64,000 bases of DNA from Paramagnetospirillum magnetotacticum MS-1 (GTDB lineage Bacteria; Pseudomonadota; Alphaproteobacteria; Rhodospirillales; Magnetospirillaceae). Positions 1 through 8,289 of this stretch are shown here, piece after piece (position 1 is the first letter of the stretch; every line of letters begins with the position of its first letter). The notes below the pieces were generated by a model. That model was not told where the DNA came from and searched no databases. It saw only the letters and a program-made list of their open reading frames with translations. A program made the translations under genes and the position numbers. The stretch lies in NCBI RefSeq assembly GCF_000829825.1, contig NZ_JXSL01000020.1, forward strand, positions 310,001-374,000. Direction: 5' to 3'.

Positions 1-230
1 GCGCGGTCTCGCCGCTGCGGGTCAGCTATTCCATGGAGAACTGCCTGCACGAGGGCGATTGCCGCAAGGTCTGCCTGGTGCCCCATGTACTGGACTGCAC
101 CAAGAAGACCTATGCCGACGACATCAAGGTGGCCATCGGCTCCGACTGCACCCGCTGCGGGCTGTGCATCGACGCCTGCCCGACGGGATCGCTGAAATAC
201 GAGGTCAAGGGTCTGAATAGGCTGCTATAG
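1..230 (+). CDS. nosH: NapH/NosH-type polyferredoxin, C-terminal fragment
   Basis: The gene runs off the left edge; 75 residues are visible from base 3. They contain two cysteine groups typical of the cytoplasmic ferredoxin tail of NapH/NosH/NosR-like quinol dehydrogenases: CLHEGDCRKVC (a variant first cluster) and CTRCGLCIDACP, a classical [4Fe-4S] motif. The upstream membrane part is outside the window. nosF starts 30 bases downstream in the same direction, so this is probably the membrane ferredoxin that passes quinol electrons toward nitrous-oxide reduction. Placing NosH directly before NosF resembles nos clusters of the clade II type, but NosZ is not visible. It could instead be a NosR C-terminus; the family assignment is fairly sure, the exact name less so. 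Confidence 0.7.
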   Translation, partial: AVSPLRVSYSMENCLHEGDCRKVCLVPHVLDCTKKTYADDIKVAIGSDCTRCGLCIDACPTGSLKYEVKGLNRLL

Positions 231-260
231 GCTGCGAGGAATGGTGAGGGCCGAAACCAG

Positions 261-1106
261 ATGATCGTTTTTGAAAACGTCTCCAAGACCTTCAAGCGCC
301 ACCGGGTGCTGGACGGGGTCAGCCTGTCCATCGACAAGGGTGAGCGGGTGGCTTTGGTGGGCTCCAACGGCGCGGGCAAGACCACCCTGATCCGCTGTTT
401 GCTGGGCGAGTATCTGCACGAGGGCGTGGTTACAGTCAACGGCATGGCGCCTCGCGGCAACCGCAAGACCGTGCTGGCCCATGTGGGCTTCGTGCCCCAG
501 ATTCCGCCGCCCTTGAAGATGCCGGTGGGGGAACTGGTCAACTTCTCGGCCGCCGTCTGTGATTCCGACCCCGAGCGCATCATCAGTATGGTGCGTGAAC
601 TGGGTCTGGACTGGGACATGGTGCGCGGGCGGCCCTTCGTGAAGCTGTCGGGCGGCATGAAGCAGAAGATGCTGATCGGCATCGCGTTGGGCCGTGACGC
701 CGATCTGCTGATCATGGACGAGCCAGCCGCCAATCTGGACCCCGAGGCGCGCCACATCTTTTTCCGCCTGCTGCACGAGCGCAAGGACAACGCGGTGATG
801 CTGATCACCAGCCATCGCTTGGACGAGGTGGCGGCCCTGGTCAACCGGGTGGTGGAGATGGATCAGGGCAAGGTCGCCCTGGACGACCGCGTCGCCGATG
901 ACGTGGCCATGACGGCGCGCCTGGATTGCGTGGTGCGCCTGACCCGGGCCGAGCCCGCCTTTGCCAAGGCCATGGGCGACTGGCAATTCCGGGCCGAGGA
1001 CGAGGGCCTGTCCTGGCGGGGCGTGGTCAACGGCCCCGACCGGTTGCGGTTCTTAGGGGTGTTGGCCCGCTATGCCGGTCTGGTGGCCGGTATCGAGATG
1101 ACATAG
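261..1106 (+). CDS. nosF: Copper-processing ABC ATPase NosF
   Basis: A 281-residue ABC ATPase. Walker A (GSNGAGKTT) lies near residue 35, the signature LSGGMKQKM near 130, Walker B (LLIMDEPAANLD) near 150, and the switch histidine in TSHRLDE near 178. The sequence alone only says ABC-2-type ATPase. The NosF assignment rests on context: a ferredoxin tail upstream, NosL 11 bases downstream and an ABC-2 permease (NosY) after that. NosDFY is needed to assemble the copper-sulfur CuZ centre of nitrous-oxide reductase, with NosF energising the NosY permease at the inner membrane. The gene starts at an ATG preceded by GAGGG. NosD, normally next to nosF, is not here and may lie to the left. Confidence 0.85.
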   Translation: MIVFENVSKTFKRHRVLDGVSLSIDKGERVALVGSNGAGKTTLIRCLLGEYLHEGVVTVNGMAPRGNRKTVLAHVGFVPQIPPPLKMPVGELVNFSAAVCDSDPERIISMVRELGLDWDMVRGRPFVKLSGGMKQKMLIGIALGRDADLLIMDEPAANLDPEARHIFFRLLHERKDNAVMLITSHRLDEVAALVNRVVEMDQGKVALDDRVADDVAMTARLDCVVRLTRAEPAFAKAMGDWQFRAEDEGLSWRGVVNGPDRLRFLGVLARYAGLVAGIEMT

Positions 1107-1117
1107 GAGGCGAGATC

Positions 1118-1615
1118 ATGTGCCAGCATCACGGGCTTAACCGCCGCCGCTTCCTAGCCCTGGTGCCGGGCATGGTGGTGGCCGTCTCGGCCTGCGGCCA
1201 GTCCTCCACCGGTCCGGCCGAGATCAAGTGGGGCCGCGAGACCTGCGAATATTGCGGCATGATCATCGATGATCCCCACTTTGCCGCCCAAGTGCGGGGG
1301 CCCGACCGCAAGGTGCACAAATTCGACGATCTTGGCGATGCGGTATTGTGGATGGCCAAGCAGGGCTGGGCCGAGGATGCCGTCACCGAGTTCTGGGTGG
1401 GCGGCCTGGAAAGCGGCCAGTGGACGGATGGGCGAAAGGCGCTTTACATCGACGGACAGCACACGCCCATGGCCCATGGCTTCGGCGCCGTCATGGAAGG
1501 GCGGAGCGGTGCCTTGGACTATGCCGCCATGAAGAAGGCGGTGATGACCAAGGGCTCCACCAGCCGCTGTGAGCCGTCTGAGACTGCCCCCAACACCACG
1601 ACGCGAGACGGCTGA
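1118..1615 (+). CDS. nosL: Nitrous-oxide reductase copper chaperone lipoprotein NosL
   Basis: 165 residues. The start codon follows a strong AGGAGG site that overlaps the nosF stop. The N-terminus carries twin-arginine-like RRR followed by a hydrophobic stretch and a lipobox ending in VSAC, so an exported outer-surface lipoprotein is expected (cysteine near residue 26). The family hallmark ETCEYCGMIIDD follows near residue 45; its Cys and Met residues are the proposed Cu(I) ligands. A second conserved part (HKFDDLGD) is present. NosL delivers copper to the NosDFY/NosZ assembly pathway in the periplasm. The stop overlaps the nosY start by one base, so translation is coupled. Gene order F-L-Y differs from the common D-F-Y-L order. 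Confidence 0.92.
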   Translation: MCQHHGLNRRRFLALVPGMVVAVSACGQSSTGPAEIKWGRETCEYCGMIIDDPHFAAQVRGPDRKVHKFDDLGDAVLWMAKQGWAEDAVTEFWVGGLESGQWTDGRKALYIDGQHTPMAHGFGAVMEGRSGALDYAAMKKAVMTKGSTSRCEPSETAPNTTTRDG

Positions 1616-2442
1616 TGAACGCCCTTTACCTCACCGCCCGGCTGGACATGGCGGAGTCGCTGCGGTCGCGCTGGTTCATGTTCTACTCCATCGTCTTCGG
1701 CGGCATCGTGGTGTTGCTGTTCGTCTTTGGCCTGACCGAATCGCGCATTCTGGGATTCACGGGTCTGTCGCGGCTGCTGGTCACCTATATCCAGCTCTGC
1801 GTCGCCATTTTGCCGGTGTTCATCCTGATCACCACGGTGAGATCGGTGGCGGGCGACCGCGACGCTGGGGTGTTCGAGTACATGCTGTCCCTGCCGGTAC
1901 CGCTTCATGCCTGGTTCTGGGGCAAGATGATCGGCCGCTTTGTGGTGGTGTTCCTGCCCGTGTTCGGCGCCATGGCCGTAGCCGCGCTTTACGCCGTGCT
2001 GCGCGGTATCGGCGTGGATTGGAGCCTGTTCATCCTTTACACCGCGCTGCTGGTGGCCCTGGCCTGGGCGTTCCTCGGCATCGGCATGCTGATCTCCACC
2101 CTGGCGCGCTCACCCGACGTGGCTCAGACCGGAGCTTTTCTCACCTGGCTGGTGCTGCTGCTGTTCCTGGATCTGATCCTGCTGGGCCTGATGATCCGCG
2201 AAAGGCTGCCCTTGGAGCTGATCGTCGGCATCGCCCTGGCCAATCCGCTGCAAAGCTTCCGCACCGCCGCCATATTGCTGTTCGATCCGCAGATGGTGGT
2301 GTTGGGGCCAAGTTCTTATGTCATCCTCGACGCGCTGGGCCGCAGCGGATATCTTACATTCGCACTTGCTTATCCAGTGGCGCTGGGCACAATTTGCGCC
2401 GGGGTCGGCTATGTCCTGTTCCGGCGAGGTGACCTTCCTTGA
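1615..2442 (+). CDS. nosY: ABC-2 permease NosY
   Basis: 275 residues, strongly hydrophobic, with about six predicted membrane segments and the ABC-2 permease layout: N-terminal helix, a cytoplasmic DRDAGVFEYMLSLP coupling segment near residue 80, then paired helices. It is the membrane partner of NosF. The start ATG shares its A with the nosL stop codon, and the stop overlaps a TTG start of the next methyltransferase gene. That overlap puts the respiratory nos genes and the following quinone genes in one transcript. The NosY name is from context; the sequence alone would support only ABC-2 permease. Confidence 0.85.
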   Translation: MNALYLTARLDMAESLRSRWFMFYSIVFGGIVVLLFVFGLTESRILGFTGLSRLLVTYIQLCVAILPVFILITTVRSVAGDRDAGVFEYMLSLPVPLHAWFWGKMIGRFVVVFLPVFGAMAVAALYAVLRGIGVDWSLFILYTALLVALAWAFLGIGMLISTLARSPDVAQTGAFLTWLVLLLFLDLILLGLMIRERLPLELIVGIALANPLQSFRTAAILLFDPQMVVLGPSSYVILDALGRSGYLTFALAYPVALGTICAGVGYVLFRRGDLP

Positions 2443-3170
2443 CTTCATCCCTGTCCGGTACCTTCGGTTTCCAGTCGGTGAGCCCGGAGGAGCGTGAAAA
2501 GCGCATCCGCGCCGTATTCAACGCCGTGGCGCCGCGCTACGACCTGATGAACGACGTGATGAGCTTTGGCATCCATCGTCTGTGGAAGCGCGCCATGGTC
2601 AAGGCCGCCCGTCCAGCCTCTGGCCAGGTCCTGGTCGATCTGGCTGGCGGCACCGGCGATGTGGCCCGCCTGCTGGCCGGGCGTGATCGCCGGGTGATGG
2701 TTTGCGATCCCTCGCCGGAGATGATGGCGGTGGGAGAGGCGCGCTCTCGGGGCCTCGGCATTCAGTTCGTGGAGGGAAGCGCCGAGGCCATGCCCTTCGA
2801 GAGCAATTCGGTCGATACCCTGACCATGGCCTTTGGCCTTCGCAACGCCACCAGCCCGGAAGCCGCCCTGGCCGAGATCTTTCGGGTGTTGAAGCCGGGC
2901 GGCTGGTACGTCTGCCTGGAATTCTCCCGGCCCTGGGCGCTGATCCGCCCGTTCTACGATTTCTATTCCTTCCATGTGATTCCGCGCCTGGGCGCCTGGA
3001 TCGCGCGTGAGCCTGCGGCCTATGCCTATCTGGTGGAATCCATCCGCCGCTTCCCCGATCAGCGCCAATTGGCCGGTCTGATGGGCGATGCCGGGTTTGA
3101 GCGCATCGCTTGGCGCAATCTGTCGGCGGGCATCGCCTGCCTGCATTCGGCCGTGAAGCCCGCGTCATGA
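2439..3170 (+). CDS. ubiE: UbiE/MenG-type quinone C-methyltransferase
   Basis: 243 residues from a TTG start that overlaps the nosY stop. It matches the UbiE/MenG family along its length: the RYDLMNDVMSFGIHRLWKR block near residue 33, the SAM-binding LDLAGGTGD-like segment (VDLAGGTGD) near 68, FGLRNATS near 127, RVLKPGG near 147 and YSFHVIPRLG near 170. The enzyme methylates the ring of demethylmenaquinol and/or the benzoquinol precursor of ubiquinone. Its immediate partner is menA, starting within its stop codon, so a role in menaquinone synthesis is likely here, and a second ubiE for ubiquinone may exist elsewhere in the genome. Which quinone it serves cannot be told from sequence. Confidence 0.9.
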   Translation: MTSSLSGTFGFQSVSPEEREKRIRAVFNAVAPRYDLMNDVMSFGIHRLWKRAMVKAARPASGQVLVDLAGGTGDVARLLAGRDRRVMVCDPSPEMMAVGEARSRGLGIQFVEGSAEAMPFESNSVDTLTMAFGLRNATSPEAALAEIFRVLKPGGWYVCLEFSRPWALIRPFYDFYSFHVIPRLGAWIAREPAAYAYLVESIRRFPDQRQLAGLMGDAGFERIAWRNLSAGIACLHSAVKPAS

Positions 3171-4114
3171 AGCTTGATCCCGGTCAGGCCGAGCCGCCAT
3201 CACACGTCATCAGCGGCCCCCATGCCAGCCGGGTGGATCAGCCCCCGGACGGGTGGCGGCTGTGGTGGCTTGCCATCCGGCCCAAGACCCTGTCCATTTC
3301 GGTGGCCCCCGTCGTGGCCGGAACCGCCCTGGCCTGGGGTGACGGCCATACTCTCGACCTGCGTCCCTTCGCCGCCTCGCTACTGGGCGCCCTGGCCATC
3401 CAGGCGGGAACCAATCTCTATAACGATGTGGGCGATGCGCTGCGAGGCGGCGACCAGCCGCTGCGCCAGGGACCGCCGCGCGTCACCGCGCTTGGCTGGG
3501 CCTCGCCCGAAAGGGTCAAGCGCGCCGCCCTGGCCTGCTTCGCCCTGGCCGCCCTGGTCGGGCTTTATCTGGCCTGGCGGGGGGGCTGGCCCATCATCGC
3601 CTTAGGGCTGGCCTCGCTGGCGGCGGGCTGGGCCTATTCGGGGGGGCCAAGGCCCATCGCCTACACGCCCACCGGCGAGGCCTTCGTCATCGCCTTCTTC
3701 GGCATCGGCGCGGTGGGGGGGACCTATTACCTCCAGACGCTTCATCTGACCGGTCAGTCTATTATGGTCGGCGCGGCCCTCGGCGCCGTGGCGGCGGCGG
3801 TGCTGCTGGCCAATAACTACCGCGATATGGAGCCCGACCGTCTGGCCGGGCGCCGCACCCTGGCCATCCGTATCGGAGCCGAGGCGTCCAAGGCGGTCTA
3901 CGGCATGTTGCTGCTGTCACCCATCGCGCTGCTAGCCTCGCCCCTGGGACCGAAGGGCGGCTGGCTCTGCCTCGTGGCCTTGCCCATGGCCCTATGGCTG
4001 ATCCTGCGCTTTGCCACGCGGGCGCGGGGACCGGCTTTCAACGCCATCTTAGCCGCCACGGCGCAATTCCAACTGCTGCTGGCGGGGCTGGTTGGTCTCG
4101 GCATTTTGCTGTGA
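3167..4114 (+). CDS. menA: 1,4-dihydroxy-2-naphthoate polyprenyltransferase MenA
   Basis: 315 residues, a UbiA-superfamily membrane prenyltransferase with about eight hydrophobic segments. The two aspartate-rich motifs that bind the prenyl diphosphate and magnesium are present: NLYNDVGDALRGGD near residue 84 and NNYRDMEPD near 220. The WWLAIRPKTLSISVAP N-terminus and RQGPPRVT after the first motif are MenA-like rather than UbiA-like. It prenylates the naphthoate ring to make demethylmenaquinone, the substrate of the methyltransferase encoded just upstream (ATGA overlap). Downstream it overlaps the next gene by GTGA. A paralog acting in the futalosine pathway is an alternative. Confidence 0.85.
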   Translation: MKLDPGQAEPPSHVISGPHASRVDQPPDGWRLWWLAIRPKTLSISVAPVVAGTALAWGDGHTLDLRPFAASLLGALAIQAGTNLYNDVGDALRGGDQPLRQGPPRVTALGWASPERVKRAALACFALAALVGLYLAWRGGWPIIALGLASLAAGWAYSGGPRPIAYTPTGEAFVIAFFGIGAVGGTYYLQTLHLTGQSIMVGAALGAVAAAVLLANNYRDMEPDRLAGRRTLAIRIGAEASKAVYGMLLLSPIALLASPLGPKGGWLCLVALPMALWLILRFATRARGPAFNAILAATAQFQLLLAGLVGLGILL

Positions 4115-4971
4115 TCACCCAGGCCGCCTTGCCGCTGGCCTTGGCCTTTATCATGTTCGCCATGGGCCTGACCCTGGATGCGGGCGATTTCAGGCGGGTC
4201 TTCGCTGCCCCCAAGGCCATGGTGGTGGGATTGGCGGCCAAGCTGGTCGTGTTGCCCGTCCTGGCTCTCGCCCTGGTCCTGGTCTGGAGGCCGGAACCCG
4301 ACTTCGCCGTGGGCATGATCCTGCTGGCGGCTTGCCCGGCGGGGGTGACCTCGGCCCTGCTCACCCATCACGCGGGCGGGCGCATCGCGCTCGCCGCCAC
4401 CATCACCGCGCTCACTTCCCTGGCCGCCACACTGACGGTGCCCTTGCTGGTCAATCTGGGGCTGGGCCTGTTCGCTGGATATGACCGGTCGGTAGAGATT
4501 CCCGTGGCCAAAATGACGCTGGGTATTTTCCTGGTGGATACGGTGCCCCTGGCCCTTGGATTGGGCCTGCAGCGTTTGCGGCCGAGAGTGGCGGAGCGTC
4601 TGGGCCGCGTCGCCCGGCCAGTGGCCACCTTGCTGTTCGCCCTGATCGTGGTGGGAGCCTTCGTCAGCCAGCGTCAGTCGCTGATGGATCATGTGGGCGA
4701 TGTGGTGCCTGCCGCTTTGCTGCTCAATCTGGCCGCCATGACCGGGGCATGGGTTTTGGGCACGCTTGCCCGGCTGGATTGGGCCGACCGCATCGCCGTG
4801 GTCATGGAGAATGGGCTACAGAACGGGGCGCTGGGCATCTTCGTGGCGGTGACGCTGCTGGGCAGCCCCGCCATGATGGTGCCCAGCATCGTCTACGCCT
4901 TCGTCATGAATCTGACCGCCATCGCCTTCATCGTCGCGGTGAGGCGGCGTCGCCGGGTGGTTACCGGTTAG
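4111..4971 (+). CDS. BASS-family (bile acid:sodium symporter-like) transporter
   Basis: 286 residues, about nine hydrophobic helices and almost no soluble domain. The N-terminal FIMFAMGLTLDAGDF segment is the hallmark of the bile acid:sodium symporter (BASS/SBF) superfamily; further family-like segments are LLAACPAGVTSALLTHHAGG near residue 70 and MENGLQNGALG near 232. The GTG start overlaps the menA stop (GTGA), so it appears to be the last gene of the nos-men transcript. Substrates of bacterial members vary (organic acids, pantoate, bile acids), and none can be read from the sequence. Its 3-prime end overlaps the convergent acrylyl-CoA reductase gene by 11 bases. Confidence 0.85.
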   Translation: MITQAALPLALAFIMFAMGLTLDAGDFRRVFAAPKAMVVGLAAKLVVLPVLALALVLVWRPEPDFAVGMILLAACPAGVTSALLTHHAGGRIALAATITALTSLAATLTVPLLVNLGLGLFAGYDRSVEIPVAKMTLGIFLVDTVPLALGLGLQRLRPRVAERLGRVARPVATLLFALIVVGAFVSQRQSLMDHVGDVVPAALLLNLAAMTGAWVLGTLARLDWADRIAVVMENGLQNGALGIFVAVTLLGSPAMMVPSIVYAFVMNLTAIAFIVAVRRRRRVVTG

Positions 4972-5956
4972 GGTCGACCACCACGCGGCCCTTGATATCG
5001 CCCTTGAGGATCTTGGCGGCGGCTTCCGGCAGGTCGACAAGGCGAATTTCGGTGGTGAGCGAATCCAGCTTGTCCAGGGGCAGCAACTCGGCCAGGCGCT
5101 TCCAGGCGATCAGGCGCTGGGGCTTGGGCGCCATCACCGAATCGATGCCCAGGATGCAGGCGCCGCGCAGCAGGAAGGGCAGGACGGTAAGGTTGAACTC
5201 GATACCCCCCGCATTGCCGCAAGAGGCCACGGCGCCCCGCATGCGCAAGCTTGCCACGGTATTGGCCAGCGTCGCGCCGCCCACCGAGTCCACCGCCGCC
5301 GCCCAGCGCTCGGACAACAGGGGTTTGGCCGGGGCCAAGCCCACTTCGGCGCGGTCGATGATGGATGTGGCGCCCAGCGAGCGCAGATAGTCGCCCAGGC
5401 TGTCGCGCCCCGTCGAGGCCGCCACCCGGTAGCCCAGCTTGGACAGCAGCAGGACGGCGATGCTGCCCAGCCCGCCCGCCGCGCCGGTGACCAGCACCTC
5501 GCCTTCGTCGGAGGTGCGCAGACCGTGATCCTCGAGGGCCATCACCGCCAGCATGGCGGTGAAACCGGCGGTACCCACCGCCATGGCCTGACGGGTGGAG
5601 AGGCCATGGGGCAGGGGGACCAGCCATTCGGCCTTGACGCGGGCCTTGGCGCCATAGCCGCCCCAATGGGTCTCGCCCACCCGCCAACCCGTCAGGATCA
5701 CCTTGTCGCCCGGCTTGAACTCGGGCGAGGCGGAGGTCTCCACGGTACCGGCGAAGTCGACGCCCGGCACATGGGGGTATTTGCGCACCAGCCGCCCCAA
5801 CCCGTTGAGGATCATGCCGTCCTTGTAGTTCAGGGTGCTGTACTCGACCTTGACCAGGACCTCGCCCTCGGGCAGGTCGGATTCGGTCAGGCGGCGGATG
5901 GAGGCGGTCACCTTGCCGTCGGCCTCGTCGAGCATCAGGGCGGGAAAGTCGTGCAT
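4961..5956 (-). CDS. acuI: AcuI/YhdH-type acrylyl-CoA reductase (NADPH)
   Basis: 331 residues. A medium-chain dehydrogenase/reductase without the catalytic zinc ligands. The segment STLNYKDGM near residue 40 and PGVDFAGTVE near 65 are typical of the YhdH/AcuI branch, and the NADPH-binding loop is VTGAAGGLGSIAV near 155. Family members reduce acryloyl-CoA to propionyl-CoA, protecting cells from reactive acryloyl-CoA formed in 3-hydroxypropionate or DMSP metabolism. The start was placed at the ATG preceded by GAGGAGGCGAAG, although the frame is open 23 codons further upstream. It is convergent with the BASS gene and divergent from the DUF898 gene. Confidence 0.85.
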   Translation of the reverse strand: MHDFPALMLDEADGKVTASIRRLTESDLPEGEVLVKVEYSTLNYKDGMILNGLGRLVRKYPHVPGVDFAGTVETSASPEFKPGDKVILTGWRVGETHWGGYGAKARVKAEWLVPLPHGLSTRQAMAVGTAGFTAMLAVMALEDHGLRTSDEGEVLVTGAAGGLGSIAVLLLSKLGYRVAASTGRDSLGDYLRSLGATSIIDRAEVGLAPAKPLLSERWAAAVDSVGGATLANTVASLRMRGAVASCGNAGGIEFNLTVLPFLLRGACILGIDSVMAPKPQRLIAWKRLAELLPLDKLDSLTTEIRLVDLPEAAAKILKGDIKGRVVVDPNR

Positions 5957-6074
5957 CTTCGCCTCCTCGGGGATGGAGCATTGCGCCGCCAGTGTAGCAG
6001 CCATGGCGCCGTCTCTCATCGACAAGATTACGGCTGCCGGTTACCTTCTTGCGCGAACCGGGCGGGAGAAAGCC

Positions 6075-7151
6075 GTGAGCGATACCACAACCAGTCAGCG
6101 TCCCCTTGCCTGTGCCGGGGATATGGGAAACATGTTCAGCACATCGCTGCTCAACATGCTTCTGTCGGTTCTGACCCTGTCCATCTATCGCTTCTGGGGC
6201 AAGACCAATGTGCGCCGTCAGTTGTGGGGCGCTGTCCGCGCCTGGGGCGATCCGCTGGAATATACCGGCACCGGCAAGGAGCTGTTCATCGGCTTTTTGA
6301 TCGTGCTGTTCGCCATCTATCTGCCCCTGGTGGGCGGATTCGCCTGGGCGCAGGTGATGCTGGTCTCTGGCAATCCCTTGGGCGCATTGCTGCTGTCCGG
6401 GCTTTACCTGCTGACCGTGATGCTGGTCTCGGTGGGACTTTACCGGGCGCGGCGCTATCAGATGAGCCGCACTGTTTGGCGCGGCATCCGGGGCGGCCAG
6501 ACCGGCTCGGGCTGGAGCTATGCCCTTCGCACTCTGGTGGTGTGGATCGCCGTGCCGCTGAGTTTGGGCTGGGCCTGGCCGTGGGGCGAGATGTGGCTGG
6601 CCAATTACCGCTTCAACAACACCACGTTCGGCGACCGTCATTTCAAGTGCGACGCCACCGCCTCGGGTCTCTATGGCCGCTTTACCCTGGTGTGGTTCAG
6701 CGGACTGATCTTCGTCGTGGCGGCGGGAATCCTGGCTGTTGGGGCGGCATCCCTGGTCGAGCAGGGCGAGATGGACGAGACCACCGCGGCGGTCGCCTTC
6801 GCCCTGGTTCTGGTGCCGTTGGCGGTGCTGACCATGGCTTTGCCCTCGGCGTGGTACCGGGCGGGCTTTTACCGCAATCTGGCGGCGGGCACCGAGTTCG
6901 AGGGCAGCCGCTTTTCCGTCGATATCCGTGCCTGGGGGCTGATCGGTCTGGTCGCTGGCAATATGCTGATCTCGCTGTTCAGCTTAGGGGTCTTGCGGCC
7001 CATGGCGAGTTTGCGCACTTTCCGTTACGGCTGTTCGGTGATCGGCGTGGAGGGCGAACCCGATTTCGCCAAGGTTCTTCGGGCCGAGGATACAGGCCCC
7101 AGCACCGGCGAGGGGCTGGTGGCGGTGCTGGACGGAGCCGGAGAGTTTTGA
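6075..7151 (+). CDS. DUF898 (YjgN-like) membrane protein
   Basis: 358 residues from a GTG preceded by GGGAGAA. The sequence SIYRFWGKTNVRRQLW near residue 35 and the later NTTFGDRHF near 185 are diagnostic of DUF898/YjgN, a family of inner-membrane proteins of unknown function. Six or more hydrophobic helices are visible. The repeated GRFTLVWFSG and AWYRAGFYRNL segments suggest an internal duplication, as is usual in the family. The stop overlaps the TTG start of an M48 protease gene, so the two are translationally coupled. DUF898 and M48 proteases occur together elsewhere (family knowledge), which hints at a shared envelope task, perhaps quality control. Confidence 0.85.
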   Translation: MSDTTTSQRPLACAGDMGNMFSTSLLNMLLSVLTLSIYRFWGKTNVRRQLWGAVRAWGDPLEYTGTGKELFIGFLIVLFAIYLPLVGGFAWAQVMLVSGNPLGALLLSGLYLLTVMLVSVGLYRARRYQMSRTVWRGIRGGQTGSGWSYALRTLVVWIAVPLSLGWAWPWGEMWLANYRFNNTTFGDRHFKCDATASGLYGRFTLVWFSGLIFVVAAGILAVGAASLVEQGEMDETTAAVAFALVLVPLAVLTMALPSAWYRAGFYRNLAAGTEFEGSRFSVDIRAWGLIGLVAGNMLISLFSLGVLRPMASLRTFRYGCSVIGVEGEPDFAKVLRAEDTGPSTGEGLVAVLDGAGEF

Positions 7152-8224
7152 CCCTGTCCGAGCCCCAGCGTCCCGGACGGTTCAGCGACGGGCGCAGCGC
7201 CGCGTCGCGCAAGGTGGTGGTGCGGGTGCTGCCCTCTGGTCTGGAAATCCGGGGCGAGGACGGCTTCCTCATCGCGGTGTGGAAGACCGATGACCTGCTG
7301 GCCGATGGCGAGTGGCCGGAAAAGCGCGGCATCCGGCTGCGCTGCGCCTCCGAACCCGATGCCAGATTGGCGGTCGAGGATGCCTTCGTCATCCGCGAAA
7401 CTCTGCCCAAACCACCCCTCCGCCGCAAAAGCCGTCACACCGGTCTGGTCCTGGCCTGTCTGCTGGGCGCAGCGGTGCTGGTGGGGCTGATGGTTGGGCT
7501 GGCGCCGGTCTCCAAGCTGCTGGCTCATCTGGTTCCGGCAGGCCTCGAGCGGCAATGGGGCCAATCCATCGCCACCGGATTGGAAGGGCAGATGAAGCCC
7601 TGCGAGGGCCGCGACGGGCTGCGGGTTCTGGACGCACTGGCCCAAAGGCTGGCCGAGCCGCTGCCCGCCGACCGGCGCGGCGTGCGCGTTCATGTTCTGA
7701 AGTCCAAGGACGTCAACGCCCTGGCGCTTCCCGGTGGCGAGATCATTTTGTTCTCCGGCCTGATCAGCAAGGCCGAGGGGCCCGATGAACTGGCCGGGGT
7801 TCTGGCCCATGAACTGACCCATATCGGCGAACGCCATGTGAGCGCCGCCATGATCCGCGCGCTCGGCGTCGGTCTCTTCGCCACCATGATCACCGGCGAT
7901 GCTTCGGGACTGGTGGCCAGCGGCCTGGGCGCCGCCCTGGCCGGGGCCTATACCCGCGAAGATGAGAGCGCCGCCGATATGGGCGCGCTCGATTTGCTGG
8001 AGGCGGCGGGAATCGGCTCGGACGGCCTGGCCCTGTTCTTCCGCCGCCTCGCCACCATGGAGGAGCGCCAGGGCCAGATGCTGGCCTGGCTAGGCACCCA
8101 TCCCGATTCCGCCAGCCGAGCGGCGGCTGTCGAGGCCCGGCGATTGCCCGCGCCCCGTCTGCCTGCCCTCTCCGATGCCGATTGGCAGGCGGTGAAAAAG
8201 GTCTGTTCCAAAAAATCGCCATGA
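7148..8224 (+). CDS. M48-family zinc metallopeptidase, membrane-anchored
   Basis: 358 residues from a TTG that overlaps the preceding stop. An N-terminal soluble part of about 95 residues precedes one hydrophobic helix (LVLACLLGAAVLVGLMVGLA). The peptidase domain holds the HELTHIGERH zinc motif near residue 220 and the third ligand in ESAADMGALDLL near 275, as expected for M48 (HtpX/BepA/Oma1-like) enzymes. NALALPGGEIILFSGL before the zinc motif is a classic M48 segment. The domain probably faces the periplasm. The soluble N-terminal part before the helix is less usual and may be a cytoplasmic sensing or adaptor part. Its partner is the DUF898 protein. Confidence 0.88.
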   Translation: MTLSEPQRPGRFSDGRSAASRKVVVRVLPSGLEIRGEDGFLIAVWKTDDLLADGEWPEKRGIRLRCASEPDARLAVEDAFVIRETLPKPPLRRKSRHTGLVLACLLGAAVLVGLMVGLAPVSKLLAHLVPAGLERQWGQSIATGLEGQMKPCEGRDGLRVLDALAQRLAEPLPADRRGVRVHVLKSKDVNALALPGGEIILFSGLISKAEGPDELAGVLAHELTHIGERHVSAAMIRALGVGLFATMITGDASGLVASGLGAALAGAYTREDESAADMGALDLLEAAGIGSDGLALFFRRLATMEERQGQMLAWLGTHPDSASRAAAVEARRLPAPRLPALSDADWQAVKKVCSKKSP

Positions 8225-8289
8225 TCCCCATGTAACTTCCGACGCCTGGGCGACGAAGTCGGGCGTATGGGACCAGTGGAGAGACGACG

